From Sinorhizobium psoraleae (lineage in GTDB: Bacteria > Pseudomonadota > Alphaproteobacteria > Rhizobiales > Rhizobiaceae): 64,000 bases of DNA. Made by a program: the position numbers and the translations under genes. Below the pieces are notes generated by a model, which did not search any database, had not been told where the DNA came from, and saw only the letters and a list, made by a program, of their open reading frames with translations. Within the stretch, counting starts at the first letter, position 1. Each line of letters opens with the position of its first letter. Positions 1 to 7,670 of this stretch are shown piece after piece. The stretch is from the NCBI RefSeq assembly GCF_013283645.1, contig NZ_JABEKV010000001.1, positions 310,001 through 374,000 of the forward strand. The letters run 5' to 3'.

Positions 1-36
1 TGGTCGCCCGACGCATCCGTGCCGGAGGCTGAGTGA
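1..36 (+). other. Possible 3' end of an upstream CDS (frame uncertain)
   Basis: Two frames end here: one stops at 30-32 after VARRIRAGG, the other at 34-36 after VPEAE, overlapping the next ATG by one base. Either could be the tail of a gene starting outside the window. The bases GGAGG at 24-28 also serve as the ribosome binding site of the next gene. Confidence 0.3.
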
Positions 37-1352
37 TGTCAGTGACGCCTGTTCAGAGCGGCTCCGTGCCGGGCGAAATTGCGACCGGCACGGACCAGGC
101 AAAGCACCGGCCGCGTGTGGTCATTCTCGGTGCGGGCTTCGGCGGCCTGAACGCGGCGATGACGCTTCGCCGCGCGCCGGTCGAAGTCACCGTCATCGAC
201 CGGCGAAACTATCACCTGTTCCAGCCTCTCCTTTACCAGGTAGCGACCGCGGGGCTCTCGCCGGCGCAGATCGCCATGCCGATCCGCCGCATTCTTTCGC
301 GGCAGTCGAATGCCACGGTCCTGATGGACAAGGTCGAGGCGGTCGATACCGCCGCTGGATGCGTCGTGACTGGCAGCCGGCGCATCCCATATGATTATCT
401 GATCGTCGCGACCGGCGCCCGCCACACTTATTTCGGCAACGACATCTGGGCGGACCACGCCCCGGGCCTCAAGACAATCACGGATGCGACGGCGATCCGC
501 GCCCGCATCCTCTCCGCCTTCGAACGGGCGGAGGTGACCGATGATCCCCGTTTGCGTCAGAGGCTGTTGACCTTCGTCGTTGTCGGCGGCGGGCCGACCG
601 GCGTCGAGCTCGCCGGCGCGATCGCCGAGCTCTCCCGAAGGACGATCGTTCACGATTTCCGGCGCATCGATTCATCCTCCGCCCGGGTCGTGCTCGTCGA
701 GGCGGGTGAGCGGATATTGCCGGCGATGCCGCCTTGCCTTTCGAGAAAGGCCCAGAGACAACTCGAAAAGCTTGGCGTCGAGGTCGTGCTCGGCAATGCC
801 GTCGCCGGCTGTGATGACAGCGGTGTACGGCTGGTCGACGGAACTGAAATCGGCTCCGCCTGCATTCTCTGGGCCGCGGGCGTCATGGCTTCGCGCGCCG
901 CCAAGTGGATCGGTGCGGCGGCCGACCGCGCCGGACGAGTCATCGTCGACGAGCGCCTCAATCCACCAGGGCACGACGAAATATTCGTCATCGGTGACAC
1001 GGCCTCGGTCACCGATGCGGCCGGACGTCCTGTACCGGGCGTGGCGCCGGCAGCCAAGCAGATGGGGCGTTATGCAGCCTACGCCATTCTCGGCGACATG
1101 GCGGGACGGCACCCGGCGCCGTTCCGCTATCGTGACTACGGCAATCTCGCGACTATCGGCCGCAAGGCAGCGGTCGCGGATTTCGGCAAGACCAGGCTCT
1201 CCGGCTATCCGGCATGGCTCGTCTGGAACTTCGCCCATCTCTGGTTCCTCGTCGGCTTCCGCAACCGCCTCGTCGTCTTTCTCGACTGGGCCGTCGCATA
1301 TGCCCGCAACGATCGCGCCGCGCGGCTGATTACCGGTCACCATGAGGCCTAG
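36..1352 (+). CDS. NAD(P)/FAD-dependent oxidoreductase, type II NADH dehydrogenase (NDH-2) family
   Basis: 438 residues, the usual length for single-subunit NDH-2. These membrane-associated flavoproteins pass electrons from NADH to quinone without pumping protons. A dinucleotide-binding motif GAGFGG lies at residues 32-37, a second one (GGGPTGVELAG) at about 185-195 for NADH, and the FAD-contacting VIGDTAS near 320. The aromatic C-terminal stretch (WLVWNFAHLWFLVGF) fits the amphipathic membrane anchor of the family. ATG 36 is preferred over GTG 33 because GGAGG at 24-28 is seven bases away. It probably shares a transcript with the cyclase gene that starts two bases after its stop. The physiological quinone and substrate cannot be read from sequence. 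Confidence 0.85.
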   Translation: MSVTPVQSGSVPGEIATGTDQAKHRPRVVILGAGFGGLNAAMTLRRAPVEVTVIDRRNYHLFQPLLYQVATAGLSPAQIAMPIRRILSRQSNATVLMDKVEAVDTAAGCVVTGSRRIPYDYLIVATGARHTYFGNDIWADHAPGLKTITDATAIRARILSAFERAEVTDDPRLRQRLLTFVVVGGGPTGVELAGAIAELSRRTIVHDFRRIDSSSARVVLVEAGERILPAMPPCLSRKAQRQLEKLGVEVVLGNAVAGCDDSGVRLVDGTEIGSACILWAAGVMASRAAKWIGAAADRAGRVIVDERLNPPGHDEIFVIGDTASVTDAAGRPVPGVAPAAKQMGRYAAYAILGDMAGRHPAPFRYRDYGNLATIGRKAAVADFGKTRLSGYPAWLVWNFAHLWFLVGFRNRLVVFLDWAVAYARNDRAARLITGHHEA

Positions 1353-1354
1353 CG

Positions 1355-3277
1355 ATGTATCGCCCGAAGCTCGCCCAGGTCATCATCGTTATCCTCATGC
1401 TAGCGGTGCTCTCCACTGCCGCGCTGATCCATCTCATCTGGCAGCGTGCAGCCGGCGAGAACATCGAGGAGATCGTCGCGAGTCTCGATGCCCAGACGGC
1501 GGGATCCGTCAGGAACGACCTATCCCGGACGTTGTCGCTCGTGACGAGCACCGCCGAAGTTGTCCGCTCCATCTTCTTCCAAGGTGCGATCAGCGCCAAT
1601 GACGAGGTCAAGCGCGAGTTCCTGTTCCTGTCGCTGCTGCGCGAGCAGCCGGCGATCGACTGGATCGGCTTCGGTTTTCCGGATGGGCGCTTTTTCGGAT
1701 CGCATGCGACCGCCGACGGCCGCATCGAGATGGTCGAGATCGGCGCCGCTGAAGCTGGCGAACTCCGTCCGTTGCGGCGCGATCTGTACAGACCGATCCC
1801 GGGCGACATCTTTTTCGAGGAGCGCATCAAGGCGGAGAGCGCCTATGTGGCACTCGGCGCCCCGTGGTATCGATTGGGCAAGGAAACCGGAGAGCCTGTC
1901 TGGGTGGTCACCAATGTGCTGCCGAACGGTTTCGAGCCCGCCATGGTGCTATCGAAGCGCGTCGTGAGCTTCGGAAAGTTTACCGGCGTGGTGATGGTGG
2001 CCGTGAGCCTCCGGCGCCTCTCTGAGGCGTTGCAGGCGCTTGAACTGCCGGCGCTCGGCAAAGCATTCGTTCTCGACAGCCGCGGGCGCGTCCTTGCGAC
2101 ATCGCAACCCTCCGACGGCGTTATGGCGGCGCATTTTTCCGACTTTCCGGCCGCCGATGCCGTGGCGACGGCCGCCGCCGAGGCTGTCGCGGCCAATAAG
2201 GTCGATGCCTTCCGCGTCGTCGTGCCAAACGCTTTGCTCGGGCCCGTCTTCGTGTCGTCGTCGCGCCTGCCGTTCGAGAACTGGCGTCTTGTCACCGCCA
2301 CCCCCCGCTCAACCTTTGCAAGCGGCATCGACAAGAATATCCAGCGTATAGCGGCAGTCGTGGTCGCCATCGCCGCGCTTGCCGCAGCAACTGCCGTCGG
2401 CTTTGCAAATTTTCTCTTCGCCCGTCCGCTCGCCCGACTGGCAGAGCAATTGCGTGCGGTCGAGCGCTTCTCGCTGGAGAGCATCCGCCATCATCCGACC
2501 TTCCTCGCCGAGCTCAATGATTTGTCGCAGGCGTTGAAGCGGATGGCGGCCGGACTTTCAGCCTTCGCCCGCTACATGCCGCTCGACGTCGTGCGACCGC
2601 TGGTCGAAGGTGGCATCGAGCCGAAACCCGGTGGCGAGCTCTGCGAAGTGACGGTGATGTTCGCCGACCTGCCCGGTTTCACCGAGCTGACCGAGAGGCT
2701 CGGACCCGGCGTGGAGCCGCATCTGACGCGCTTCCTGACGATTGCGGTTGCCGCTGTCCATGCGGAGGGCGGCACGGTCGACAAGTTCATCGGGGATGCC
2801 GTTATGGCGATCTGGAACGCGCCGGGCAAGCAGGCGGATCATGCCGCCCGCGCCTGCCGCACGGCTGTCGCGATCCGGACGGCAATGCATGACGACCCGC
2901 CAATCGCGGCCGGCGAGAATGCGATCCGCGTACGCATCGGCATCAACAGCGGCACGGCGCTGATTGGCAATATCGGTTCCGCCGAGCGGCTGAGCTACAC
3001 CGCCATCGGCGACACGGTCAATCTCGCGAGCCGACTGGTGAATGTGGCCAAGGAGCGCGGCGTCGAAATCGTGCTCAGCGACGCGACCATGCGCGAGCTC
3101 GGGACAGAGCCGGCAACGAGACCGCTCGGGCTTGCGACGGTGCGCGGCAAGGCCAGGCCCGTTGGCGTACATACGATTGACCAGCCAAAAGTTCGGTCCG
3201 CGGGAGGAAGCGATGGAAATGGCGATTACGACGGTGGCGATGCTCGCTTGCCTGCAACTCAAGCACTTTGTCGTTGA
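1355..3277 (+). CDS. Membrane-bound class III adenylate/guanylate cyclase with extracytoplasmic sensor
   Basis: 640 residues. A transmembrane helix at about 8-30 is followed by a roughly 300-residue periplasmic sensor region, probably Cache-like, then a second helix at about 328-352, a HAMP linker and a C-terminal class III cyclase domain from about 430. Both metal-binding aspartates are present, in MFADLPGFT and KFIGDAVMA. The lysine of KFIGDAVMA and the later GDTVNLASRL fit an ATP-using adenylate cyclase better than a guanylate cyclase. S. meliloti carries many such cyclases. It starts two bases after the NDH-2 stop, with GAGG inside the upstream gene. Its last 22 codons overlap the next gene in another frame. 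Confidence 0.9.
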   Translation: MYRPKLAQVIIVILMLAVLSTAALIHLIWQRAAGENIEEIVASLDAQTAGSVRNDLSRTLSLVTSTAEVVRSIFFQGAISANDEVKREFLFLSLLREQPAIDWIGFGFPDGRFFGSHATADGRIEMVEIGAAEAGELRPLRRDLYRPIPGDIFFEERIKAESAYVALGAPWYRLGKETGEPVWVVTNVLPNGFEPAMVLSKRVVSFGKFTGVVMVAVSLRRLSEALQALELPALGKAFVLDSRGRVLATSQPSDGVMAAHFSDFPAADAVATAAAEAVAANKVDAFRVVVPNALLGPVFVSSSRLPFENWRLVTATPRSTFASGIDKNIQRIAAVVVAIAALAAATAVGFANFLFARPLARLAEQLRAVERFSLESIRHHPTFLAELNDLSQALKRMAAGLSAFARYMPLDVVRPLVEGGIEPKPGGELCEVTVMFADLPGFTELTERLGPGVEPHLTRFLTIAVAAVHAEGGTVDKFIGDAVMAIWNAPGKQADHAARACRTAVAIRTAMHDDPPIAAGENAIRVRIGINSGTALIGNIGSAERLSYTAIGDTVNLASRLVNVAKERGVEIVLSDATMRELGTEPATRPLGLATVRGKARPVGVHTIDQPKVRSAGGSDGNGDYDGGDARLPATQALCR

Positions 3278-3590
3278 CTATGTGCTGCAGCCAGCCTGGA
3301 TCCTGCGCGGCAAGGGCAATTTCCGCATGATCGGCGGCTATGTGCATGCGGGCGGGCACGCGCTCGGAACCGTGCCGGCGCTGATGCTCGCCAGCGCTGG
3401 CATGACGCGCGTCGCGATTCTCGTGCTCGCGGAATTCCTGGCTCATTATCTCATAGACTACGGCAAGGCATTGCTGTCGCGGCATAGCCGCGCCGATGCG
3501 ACGACCCGGGCCTACTGGGCCATGCACGGCGCCGACCAATTGATGCACCAGCTCACCTATGCGGCGCTGATCCTTGCCGCGCTGACCTAA
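3213..3590 (+). CDS. DUF3307 family small membrane protein
   Basis: 125 residues if translation begins at ATG 3213, which has a good GGGAGGA six bases upstream. This start lies inside the cyclase coding sequence, giving a 65-base out-of-frame overlap and suggesting translational coupling. The protein is hydrophobic, with about three to four membrane segments. HFVVDYVLQ near the start and AHYLIDYGKALL in the middle are the conserved H-x-x-x-D and H-x-x-x-D patterns of DUF3307. No biochemical function is known for the family. A longer in-frame extension upstream is rejected because it lies wholly in the cyclase gene and has no ribosome binding site. Confidence 0.75.
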   Translation: MEMAITTVAMLACLQLKHFVVDYVLQPAWILRGKGNFRMIGGYVHAGGHALGTVPALMLASAGMTRVAILVLAEFLAHYLIDYGKALLSRHSRADATTRAYWAMHGADQLMHQLTYAALILAALT

Positions 3591-3670
3591 GAGCCCGACG
3601 ATGATCGTAGTTTGTTTCCGTTCTGGAAAATCGAGTCCAGATGCAACACGGACGTGTGGAGAGCAGGGCA

Positions 3671-3735
3671 TTACCCGCATCCGCGCAAATGCGCCATAAA
3701 GACCTCGGCGGCCGTGCGATAGCCGAGACACTTGC
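3671..3735 (-). pseudogene. 3' relic of an IS30-family transposase
   Basis: Reading the minus strand up to the stop at 3671-3673, the frame encodes SPRKCLGYRTAAEVF and a few more residues. This is the hallmark C-terminal RPRKxLGxxTPAEVF signature of IS30-type transposases. No upstream part of the transposase is present, since the frame runs into the end of the DUF429 gene, and no terminal inverted repeat was recognised. It is a decayed fragment of about 20 codons that marks an old insertion at the edge of an accessory patch. Confidence 0.55.
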
Positions 3736-3771
3736 GCGGGGACTTGATGGCAGACCCTCTCCGCCAGTAAA

Positions 3772-4566
3772 TCACACCTCGCCAGTGATCGCGCCACCCG
3801 CCGACATCGCCGCCCTATTCTCCGCCAAAGCCTGCCTTGCCCAACACGCCCAGAGCTCGGGAGGCGGTAGCCAGAACCAGCCTCCTTTGTCATCCCCAAC
3901 GACTTCCGATTTGCCGACTAAGGCGCATGCCGCCGTCAGGAGGCAGATCCACGCTGCGCGCTTTTCGTGATCCCGCTCGGCTGTGACCTTCCGAAGCAGA
4001 ACCTCGTTGCTCCAGCCGATGGACCGAAGGAGGTTTTCGAGGACGCCGCATTCTACGGCGTGGTCGTACAGCCAGTCGAATTTCTTGCGCTTCGCCGCCC
4101 TGGACATGGCAAAACGCTGATCCTCGAGAAGAACGCCGAGAAAGGCGTTGGGAAAAGCCTCGATGATCGCGGTGCCGGGAACGACGGATTTGCCGAGCAT
4201 GCGCGCAGCTGCAAGATGCCTGATCTGCGCGGCTGTCTCTGCGGCAGCTTTTCGAAGGTTTCGACCATAGCCGTGGTGGCTGAGCCCCGGCTTGCAACGC
4301 GCATGGAAGGCGCCGCGGATAAAGAGCCGCTCGCACAAGCGGTCGAGATCATCGGGAGCGTCGGGCGGCGTCAAGGGTCCGTCGATCGCGATAACGGCGA
4401 ATGTCGTCGACGCGGGAATGTGACTCTTTCGGCGTTCCCAGTCGGTGTACGTCCTCGCAGCACCGAGATCCTCGCCGACGCTCCACGCGATTCCGGTGGT
4501 CGGTCGCGACAGCGAGTATCCGACGTCAATGCCAAGCAGGTTTTCGAAGCTCATTTCTTTCAACAC
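3772..4566 (-). CDS. DUF429 domain protein (predicted RNase H-like nuclease fold)
   Basis: 264 residues from GTG 4566; ATG 4554 (start MSFENLLG) is an equally likely start and neither has a strong ribosome binding site. The family has an RNase H-like fold. Fold hallmarks visible here are GIDVG at 12-16 with an acidic residue, AIDGPL near 60-65 and IIEAFPNAF around 134-142. Biological role is unknown; some members sit in accessory or defence-rich regions, which is context rather than evidence here. It is flanked by an IS30 relic downstream and an unrecognised gene upstream, so this patch may have been acquired. Confidence 0.7.
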   Translation of the reverse strand: MLKEMSFENLLGIDVGYSLSRPTTGIAWSVGEDLGAARTYTDWERRKSHIPASTTFAVIAIDGPLTPPDAPDDLDRLCERLFIRGAFHARCKPGLSHHGYGRNLRKAAAETAAQIRHLAAARMLGKSVVPGTAIIEAFPNAFLGVLLEDQRFAMSRAAKRKKFDWLYDHAVECGVLENLLRSIGWSNEVLLRKVTAERDHEKRAAWICLLTAACALVGKSEVVGDDKGGWFWLPPPELWACWARQALAENRAAMSAGGAITGEV

Positions 4567-4636
4567 TCAGCTCCCAACCCGTCAAATCTCCGAGGAGAAA
4601 GCCACTCCTTCGTCCGAAAGATCAAGCCTGCAGCCC

Positions 4637-5146
4637 TTACCCTCGTGCGTTCGCGCGCAGCCATATCTCCAACGCCGCGATCATCGTCAATCTGAGGCTT
4701 GCGCCACGGGCAAGCGCATGGGCGAGGGAGCGGTCGTGGGGTGGGAACCCGATTTCGTGCATCACGTCGTCCAGCTTCAACCGGCGTCGGAACATGATCG
4801 CTTCGATCTCGGCGATTGTGGAGGGGAGCAGATAGCGGCCGCTTGCGATAGGAGCCTCCGCGGCACGCGCAGACGGCGTGGGAGTGAAGGCCAGTGCCGC
4901 CGTTGCCGATGGGGCGCCGGTAGCCGCGAGCCAGGTCAGAAAGGCATCGCGCTCGGTGCCAGTCGCCTTCCTCCAGGAGTTCTTGAGCTTGTCCAGCCGG
5001 GTGCGCTCCGGTTTTATCCCGGCGATCGCGAGGGCTTTGCGCAAGGATGGGATCTTGCCGGCAACAAAAGCGCCATGGACGTCAGGGAATTCGGACCTGA
5101 GCCGCTGCAGATAGTGTGCATTGTCCAGCTTCGTCTTCTTCGCCAT
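4637..5146 (-). CDS. Hypothetical protein with possible C-terminal helix-turn-helix
   Basis: Not recognised. About 169 residues from ATG 5146 (MAKKTKLDNAHYL). An in-frame ATG at 5353 would add 69 residues but would overlap the start of a divergent small ORF that has a better ribosome binding site. The N-terminal third is basic and helical (FPDVHGAFVAGKIPSLRKAL), the middle is an Ala/Pro-rich linker, and the last 55 residues (IAEIEAIMFRRRLKL to EIWLRANARG) look like a compact helical domain that could be a DNA-binding fold. It is oriented with the DUF429 gene, 70 bases upstream of it, so the two may be co-transcribed. Confidence 0.5.
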   Translation of the reverse strand: MAKKTKLDNAHYLQRLRSEFPDVHGAFVAGKIPSLRKALAIAGIKPERTRLDKLKNSWRKATGTERDAFLTWLAATGAPSATAALAFTPTPSARAAEAPIASGRYLLPSTIAEIEAIMFRRRLKLDDVMHEIGFPPHDRSLAHALARGASLRLTMIAALEIWLRANARG

Positions 5147-5345
5147 TCTCACATCCGGCATCGAACTTCGGTGATCCTCTATCGTGCTTGGAAGGTAAGC
5201 GCGAGCGAAAAGGCTGGCTGGGAGATCGCCGTCGCGCTGTTGAAAGACCGCGGCCGGCGATTTTGCCTCAAGCTCTGCACAAGTCGGCGCGCCTAACCAT
5301 CGCATCAACTGCCGGAATGTAACGCGGCGAAGAAAGGACGATGCG

Positions 5346-5507
5346 ATGTCCAACGATATCGAGCACTATAGCGACCCTGAGGATGCGACCGTGGCCCTGT
5401 TCCTTATGAGCAATGACGGTGACGAACTCACTGATATCCTGGTTGCCGCGCTCGAAGATGCATTTAGGATCCTCGACGAGGGTTGGATGTCCCAGACGAT
5501 GCATTGA
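5346..5507 (+). CDS. Small acidic hypothetical protein (53 residues)
   Basis: Begins MSNDIEHYSDPEDATV and ends WMSQTMH. ATG 5346 has AAAGGA at 5333-5338, seven bases upstream, which is near-ideal; a nearer ATG at 5341 is in another frame and too close. The product is strongly acidic and predicted mostly helical (DELTDILVAALEDAFRIL). No family was recognised. It is divergent from the unrecognised minus-strand gene at 4637. Coding status rests on the ribosome binding site and the amino-acid composition only. Confidence 0.45.
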   Translation: MSNDIEHYSDPEDATVALFLMSNDGDELTDILVAALEDAFRILDEGWMSQTMH

Positions 5508-5547
5508 GGCTAGAACATCCCGCTTTCAGGTGGGATCACCGAAAGCG

Positions 5548-5616
5548 GATAAGATGCTCCAGGACCAAAGTGCTAGAGCGTCCTTTGTGCGTTCATTTGA
5601 ACGCACGGCGCTCTAG
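5548..5616 (+). repeat. Intergenic repeat family R1 (RIME-like), partial copy 1
   Basis: Only the right half is well preserved: the linker CAAAGTGCTAGAGCGTCC, then a hairpin TGCGT...ACGCA followed by GGCGCTCTAG. It ends about ten bases before the amidase stop codon, so it lies in the 3' flank of that gene. Confidence 0.6.
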
Positions 5617-5626
5617 GCCGCGTCGT

Positions 5627-6934
5627 TCAGCCGTCTTGCAGCAACCCTTCGACCGACGCGCTCGCGGCCAGGAGCATTCCGTCCGTCCCGCTCCGCCCCA
5701 CCAGCATCAAACCCGCCGGCAGCCTTGTGCCTGCCATCGGCAGCGTGATTGCCGTGAGATCGAACTGGTTGGCCACTTGCGTGTTGCGCAACAGCAGATC
5801 CTCGACGCGACGGTACTCCATTTTGTCCTGGTCGACCGAGGCGATGGCGACGGCGGGAATCGGCGTAGTCGGCAGCAGGATGAGATCGTAGGGCGTCAGC
5901 CGCTCGTCCATGGCGCGAACGAGATCTTGCCGCGTCCGCAGCAGCTTTTCGTGCGCCGCGTCGGAGACCGCAAGGCGGCGGCGCAGCGTCGCTTTTACCC
6001 GGCTATCGACCGGCGCATCCTCGTCCTCGAGCCAGCCCCGGTGGATCCGGCTGCCTTCTATCCCCGCGATCGAGCCGATCGAAGTCGCTTCGGCAAAGCG
6101 GTTGAGGAGATCGTCGATCACGCAGTCGACGAGTGTTACGCCGGCACGCGAGAGGATTTGCAGGCTTCCCTCGAAGGCCTCCGCAATCTCGGGCGTCAGA
6201 TTTTCGAGGAGCGCTCCCTTCGGAATGCCGAGCGTCAGGCCATCGAGCGGCAGCGGCGCGAGTGGCTTCGGTGTCTCGCCGGCCATGATCGCGTCGGCAA
6301 GCGCGCAGTTGGCGACGGTTCGTGCGAGCGGGCCGATCGAATCGAGGCTTGGGGAGAGCGGAAATGCGCCATTTAGGGGCACGCGCCGGGCCGTCGGCTT
6401 GAAGCCGACGAGGCCGTTCAGCGCCGCCGGAATGCGAACCGATCCGCCGGTGTCGGAGCCGATGGCGATGTCGCTGGTGCCCTCCGCCGCCGAGACGGCC
6501 GCGCCGGACGATGAACCGCCGGGAACGAGGCTCGCGTCGATCGCATTGCCGGGCGCAGGATAGTGCGGGTTGAGGCCGACAGCGGTGAAAGCGAACTCAG
6601 TCATGTGAGTCTTGCCGATGATGACGGCACCGGCCGTGCGCAGCCGCTGTACGATCATTGCATCTGCCGTGGCCGGTTCTGCCGCCCGGCGAATGACCGA
6701 GCCGGCAAGCGTCGGCTCGCCGGCGACGTCGAAGAGGTCCTTGATCGAGACGATCCGGCCGTCGAGCGGACCGAGGCTCTTTCCATCGCTCAGCCTTCGG
6801 TCGGCGGCGTCGGCTTCGGCGCGGGCGGCGTCCGCATAGAGTTTCATGAAGACGCGTTCTTCGTCCCGGCGTGCATACAGGCGGGCAAGGATTGTTTCGA
6901 GCCGGTCGCGAGAGGGGGTATTTGATCGGAGCAA
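5627..6934 (-). CDS. Amidase signature family hydrolase
   Basis: 435 residues. The amidase signature catalytic set is complete: Lys65 in SIKDLFDVAG, the cis-serine in PGGSSSGAAV (about 138-147) and the nucleophilic Ser165 in GSDTGGSVRIPA. The family hydrolyses amides, including allophanate, indole-acetamide and Gln-tRNA substrates. The short C-terminus and lone position argue against GatA, but the substrate is not predictable. No ATG lies near the N-terminus. TTG 6934 is used because GAGG lies nine bases upstream; ATG at residue 30 is the alternative. R1 repeats flank both ends of the gene. Confidence 0.8.
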   Translation of the reverse strand: MLRSNTPSRDRLETILARLYARRDEERVFMKLYADAARAEADAADRRLSDGKSLGPLDGRIVSIKDLFDVAGEPTLAGSVIRRAAEPATADAMIVQRLRTAGAVIIGKTHMTEFAFTAVGLNPHYPAPGNAIDASLVPGGSSSGAAVSAAEGTSDIAIGSDTGGSVRIPAALNGLVGFKPTARRVPLNGAFPLSPSLDSIGPLARTVANCALADAIMAGETPKPLAPLPLDGLTLGIPKGALLENLTPEIAEAFEGSLQILSRAGVTLVDCVIDDLLNRFAEATSIGSIAGIEGSRIHRGWLEDEDAPVDSRVKATLRRRLAVSDAAHEKLLRTRQDLVRAMDERLTPYDLILLPTTPIPAVAIASVDQDKMEYRRVEDLLLRNTQVANQFDLTAITLPMAGTRLPAGLMLVGRSGTDGMLLAASASVEGLLQDG

Positions 6935-6964
6935 GGCGAAAGACCTCGTGAATGGGATAGCCGT

Positions 6965-7064
6965 TGCTGCATGATTCCTTAAATCGGAACCGATTTATGG
7001 GCGAAATCGTGCAGCAATTCAAAGTGCTGCAGCCGTCCCTTGGGCGTTCATCGCGTGCGGCCGG
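6965..7064 (+). repeat. Intergenic repeat R1 (RIME-like), copy 2
   Basis: Contains the outer stem GCTGCATGAT...ATCGTGCAGC enclosing a second palindrome TTAAATCGGAACCGATTTA, then the conserved linker GCAATTCAAAGTGCTGCAGC. The right-hand hairpin is degenerate. It lies between the divergent amidase and KTSC genes. Confidence 0.75.
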
Positions 7065-7070
7065 CCGTCG

Positions 7071-7099
7071 TTTATAAGTCCGGGTATTTGATATATAAT
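7071..7099 (+). promoter_or_regulatory. Candidate sigma-70-type promoter for the KTSC gene
   Basis: A perfect -10 box TATAAT at 7094-7099 is preceded, at 17 bases, by TTTATA at 7071-7076 (4 of 6 matches to TTGACA). This would start transcription near 7106, giving a leader of about 37 bases to the KTSC start codon. Confidence 0.5.
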
Positions 7100-7142
7100 A
7101 GGAGTTTACCAGCGACTTCTGGAATTCGATCGGGAGGCGCCA

Positions 7143-7364
7143 ATGCCAATGCTGAAATCGTCCGCGATCCTGGACTCTTCCGCAATCCAGCGCGTCAATT
7201 ACGACGCACGCCACCGAACCTTGAGCGTTTGGTTCGTCGGCAATCGCAGGCCTTACCATTACCTCGATGTCTCGGAGAGCGTTTACGAGGAACTTGTGCA
7301 CGCAGATTCCGCCGGCAGCTACTTCAACAACCACGTCCGGGATCACTACGATTTCACACATTGA
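7143..7364 (+). CDS. KTSC domain-containing small protein
   Basis: 73 residues, essentially one KTSC domain. SSAIQRVNYDARHRTLSVWF, then YHYLDVSESVYEEL and AGSYFNNHVRDHY follow the family pattern. KTSC domains occur alone or fused to nucleases and lysyl-tRNA synthetase-like proteins and are thought to bind nucleic acid, but no reaction is assigned. GGGAGG lies seven bases upstream of ATG 7143. It stands alone, with its own candidate promoter just upstream. Confidence 0.8.
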   Translation: MPMLKSSAILDSSAIQRVNYDARHRTLSVWFVGNRRPYHYLDVSESVYEELVHADSAGSYFNNHVRDHYDFTH

Positions 7365-7555
7365 AGCGGAATGAGGAGAGGCGACACCCCCAGCCCCTTC
7401 CCAAGGCTAGGGAGCTTACAGTGCCCGCCGCGACCGGCTGCCATTCCCGAAAATTCGATCCACTGCAACATTCAGATAAGGCGAAGCGTGCGAAGGGGCG
7501 AGCCGCGGTGACGGAGGCTCTAGCCCCGCTCGCTCATCGCCGCTCCTTCACAGAA
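7365..7555. other. Intergenic region between KTSC and phoD
   Basis: No gene is supported here. The first bases (GCGGAATGAGGA, 7366-7377) match 12 bases of the R2 repeat at 23274, but no partner arm follows, so this may be a fragment or chance. The remainder has no clear open frame with a ribosome binding site. Confidence 0.4.
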
Positions 7556-7595
7556 CTGTCGCCAAACCGTTCAAATAGTTTCATCTCCCTGTAAA
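7556..7595 (+). promoter_or_regulatory. Candidate Pho box array (PhoB binding) upstream of phoD
   Basis: Four 7-mers spaced exactly 11 bp apart resemble the Pho-box half-site CTGTCAT: CTGTCGC at 7556, CCGTTCA at 7567, GTTTCAT at 7578 and CTGTAAA at 7589. Three match 5 of 7 positions and the second matches 3. The 11-bp phase is that of PhoB direct repeats, and the downstream gene encodes a PhoD phosphatase, a known Pho-regulon class. A small hairpin AGCCGC-TGACAT-GCGGCT follows at 7595-7612. Confidence 0.5.
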
Positions 7596-7670
7596 GCCGC
7601 TGACATGCGGCTCGCCAAAGGTCCCTCGCAAACTCGATGATTCGTGAAGCACGGAACCGGAGGCGGATAT

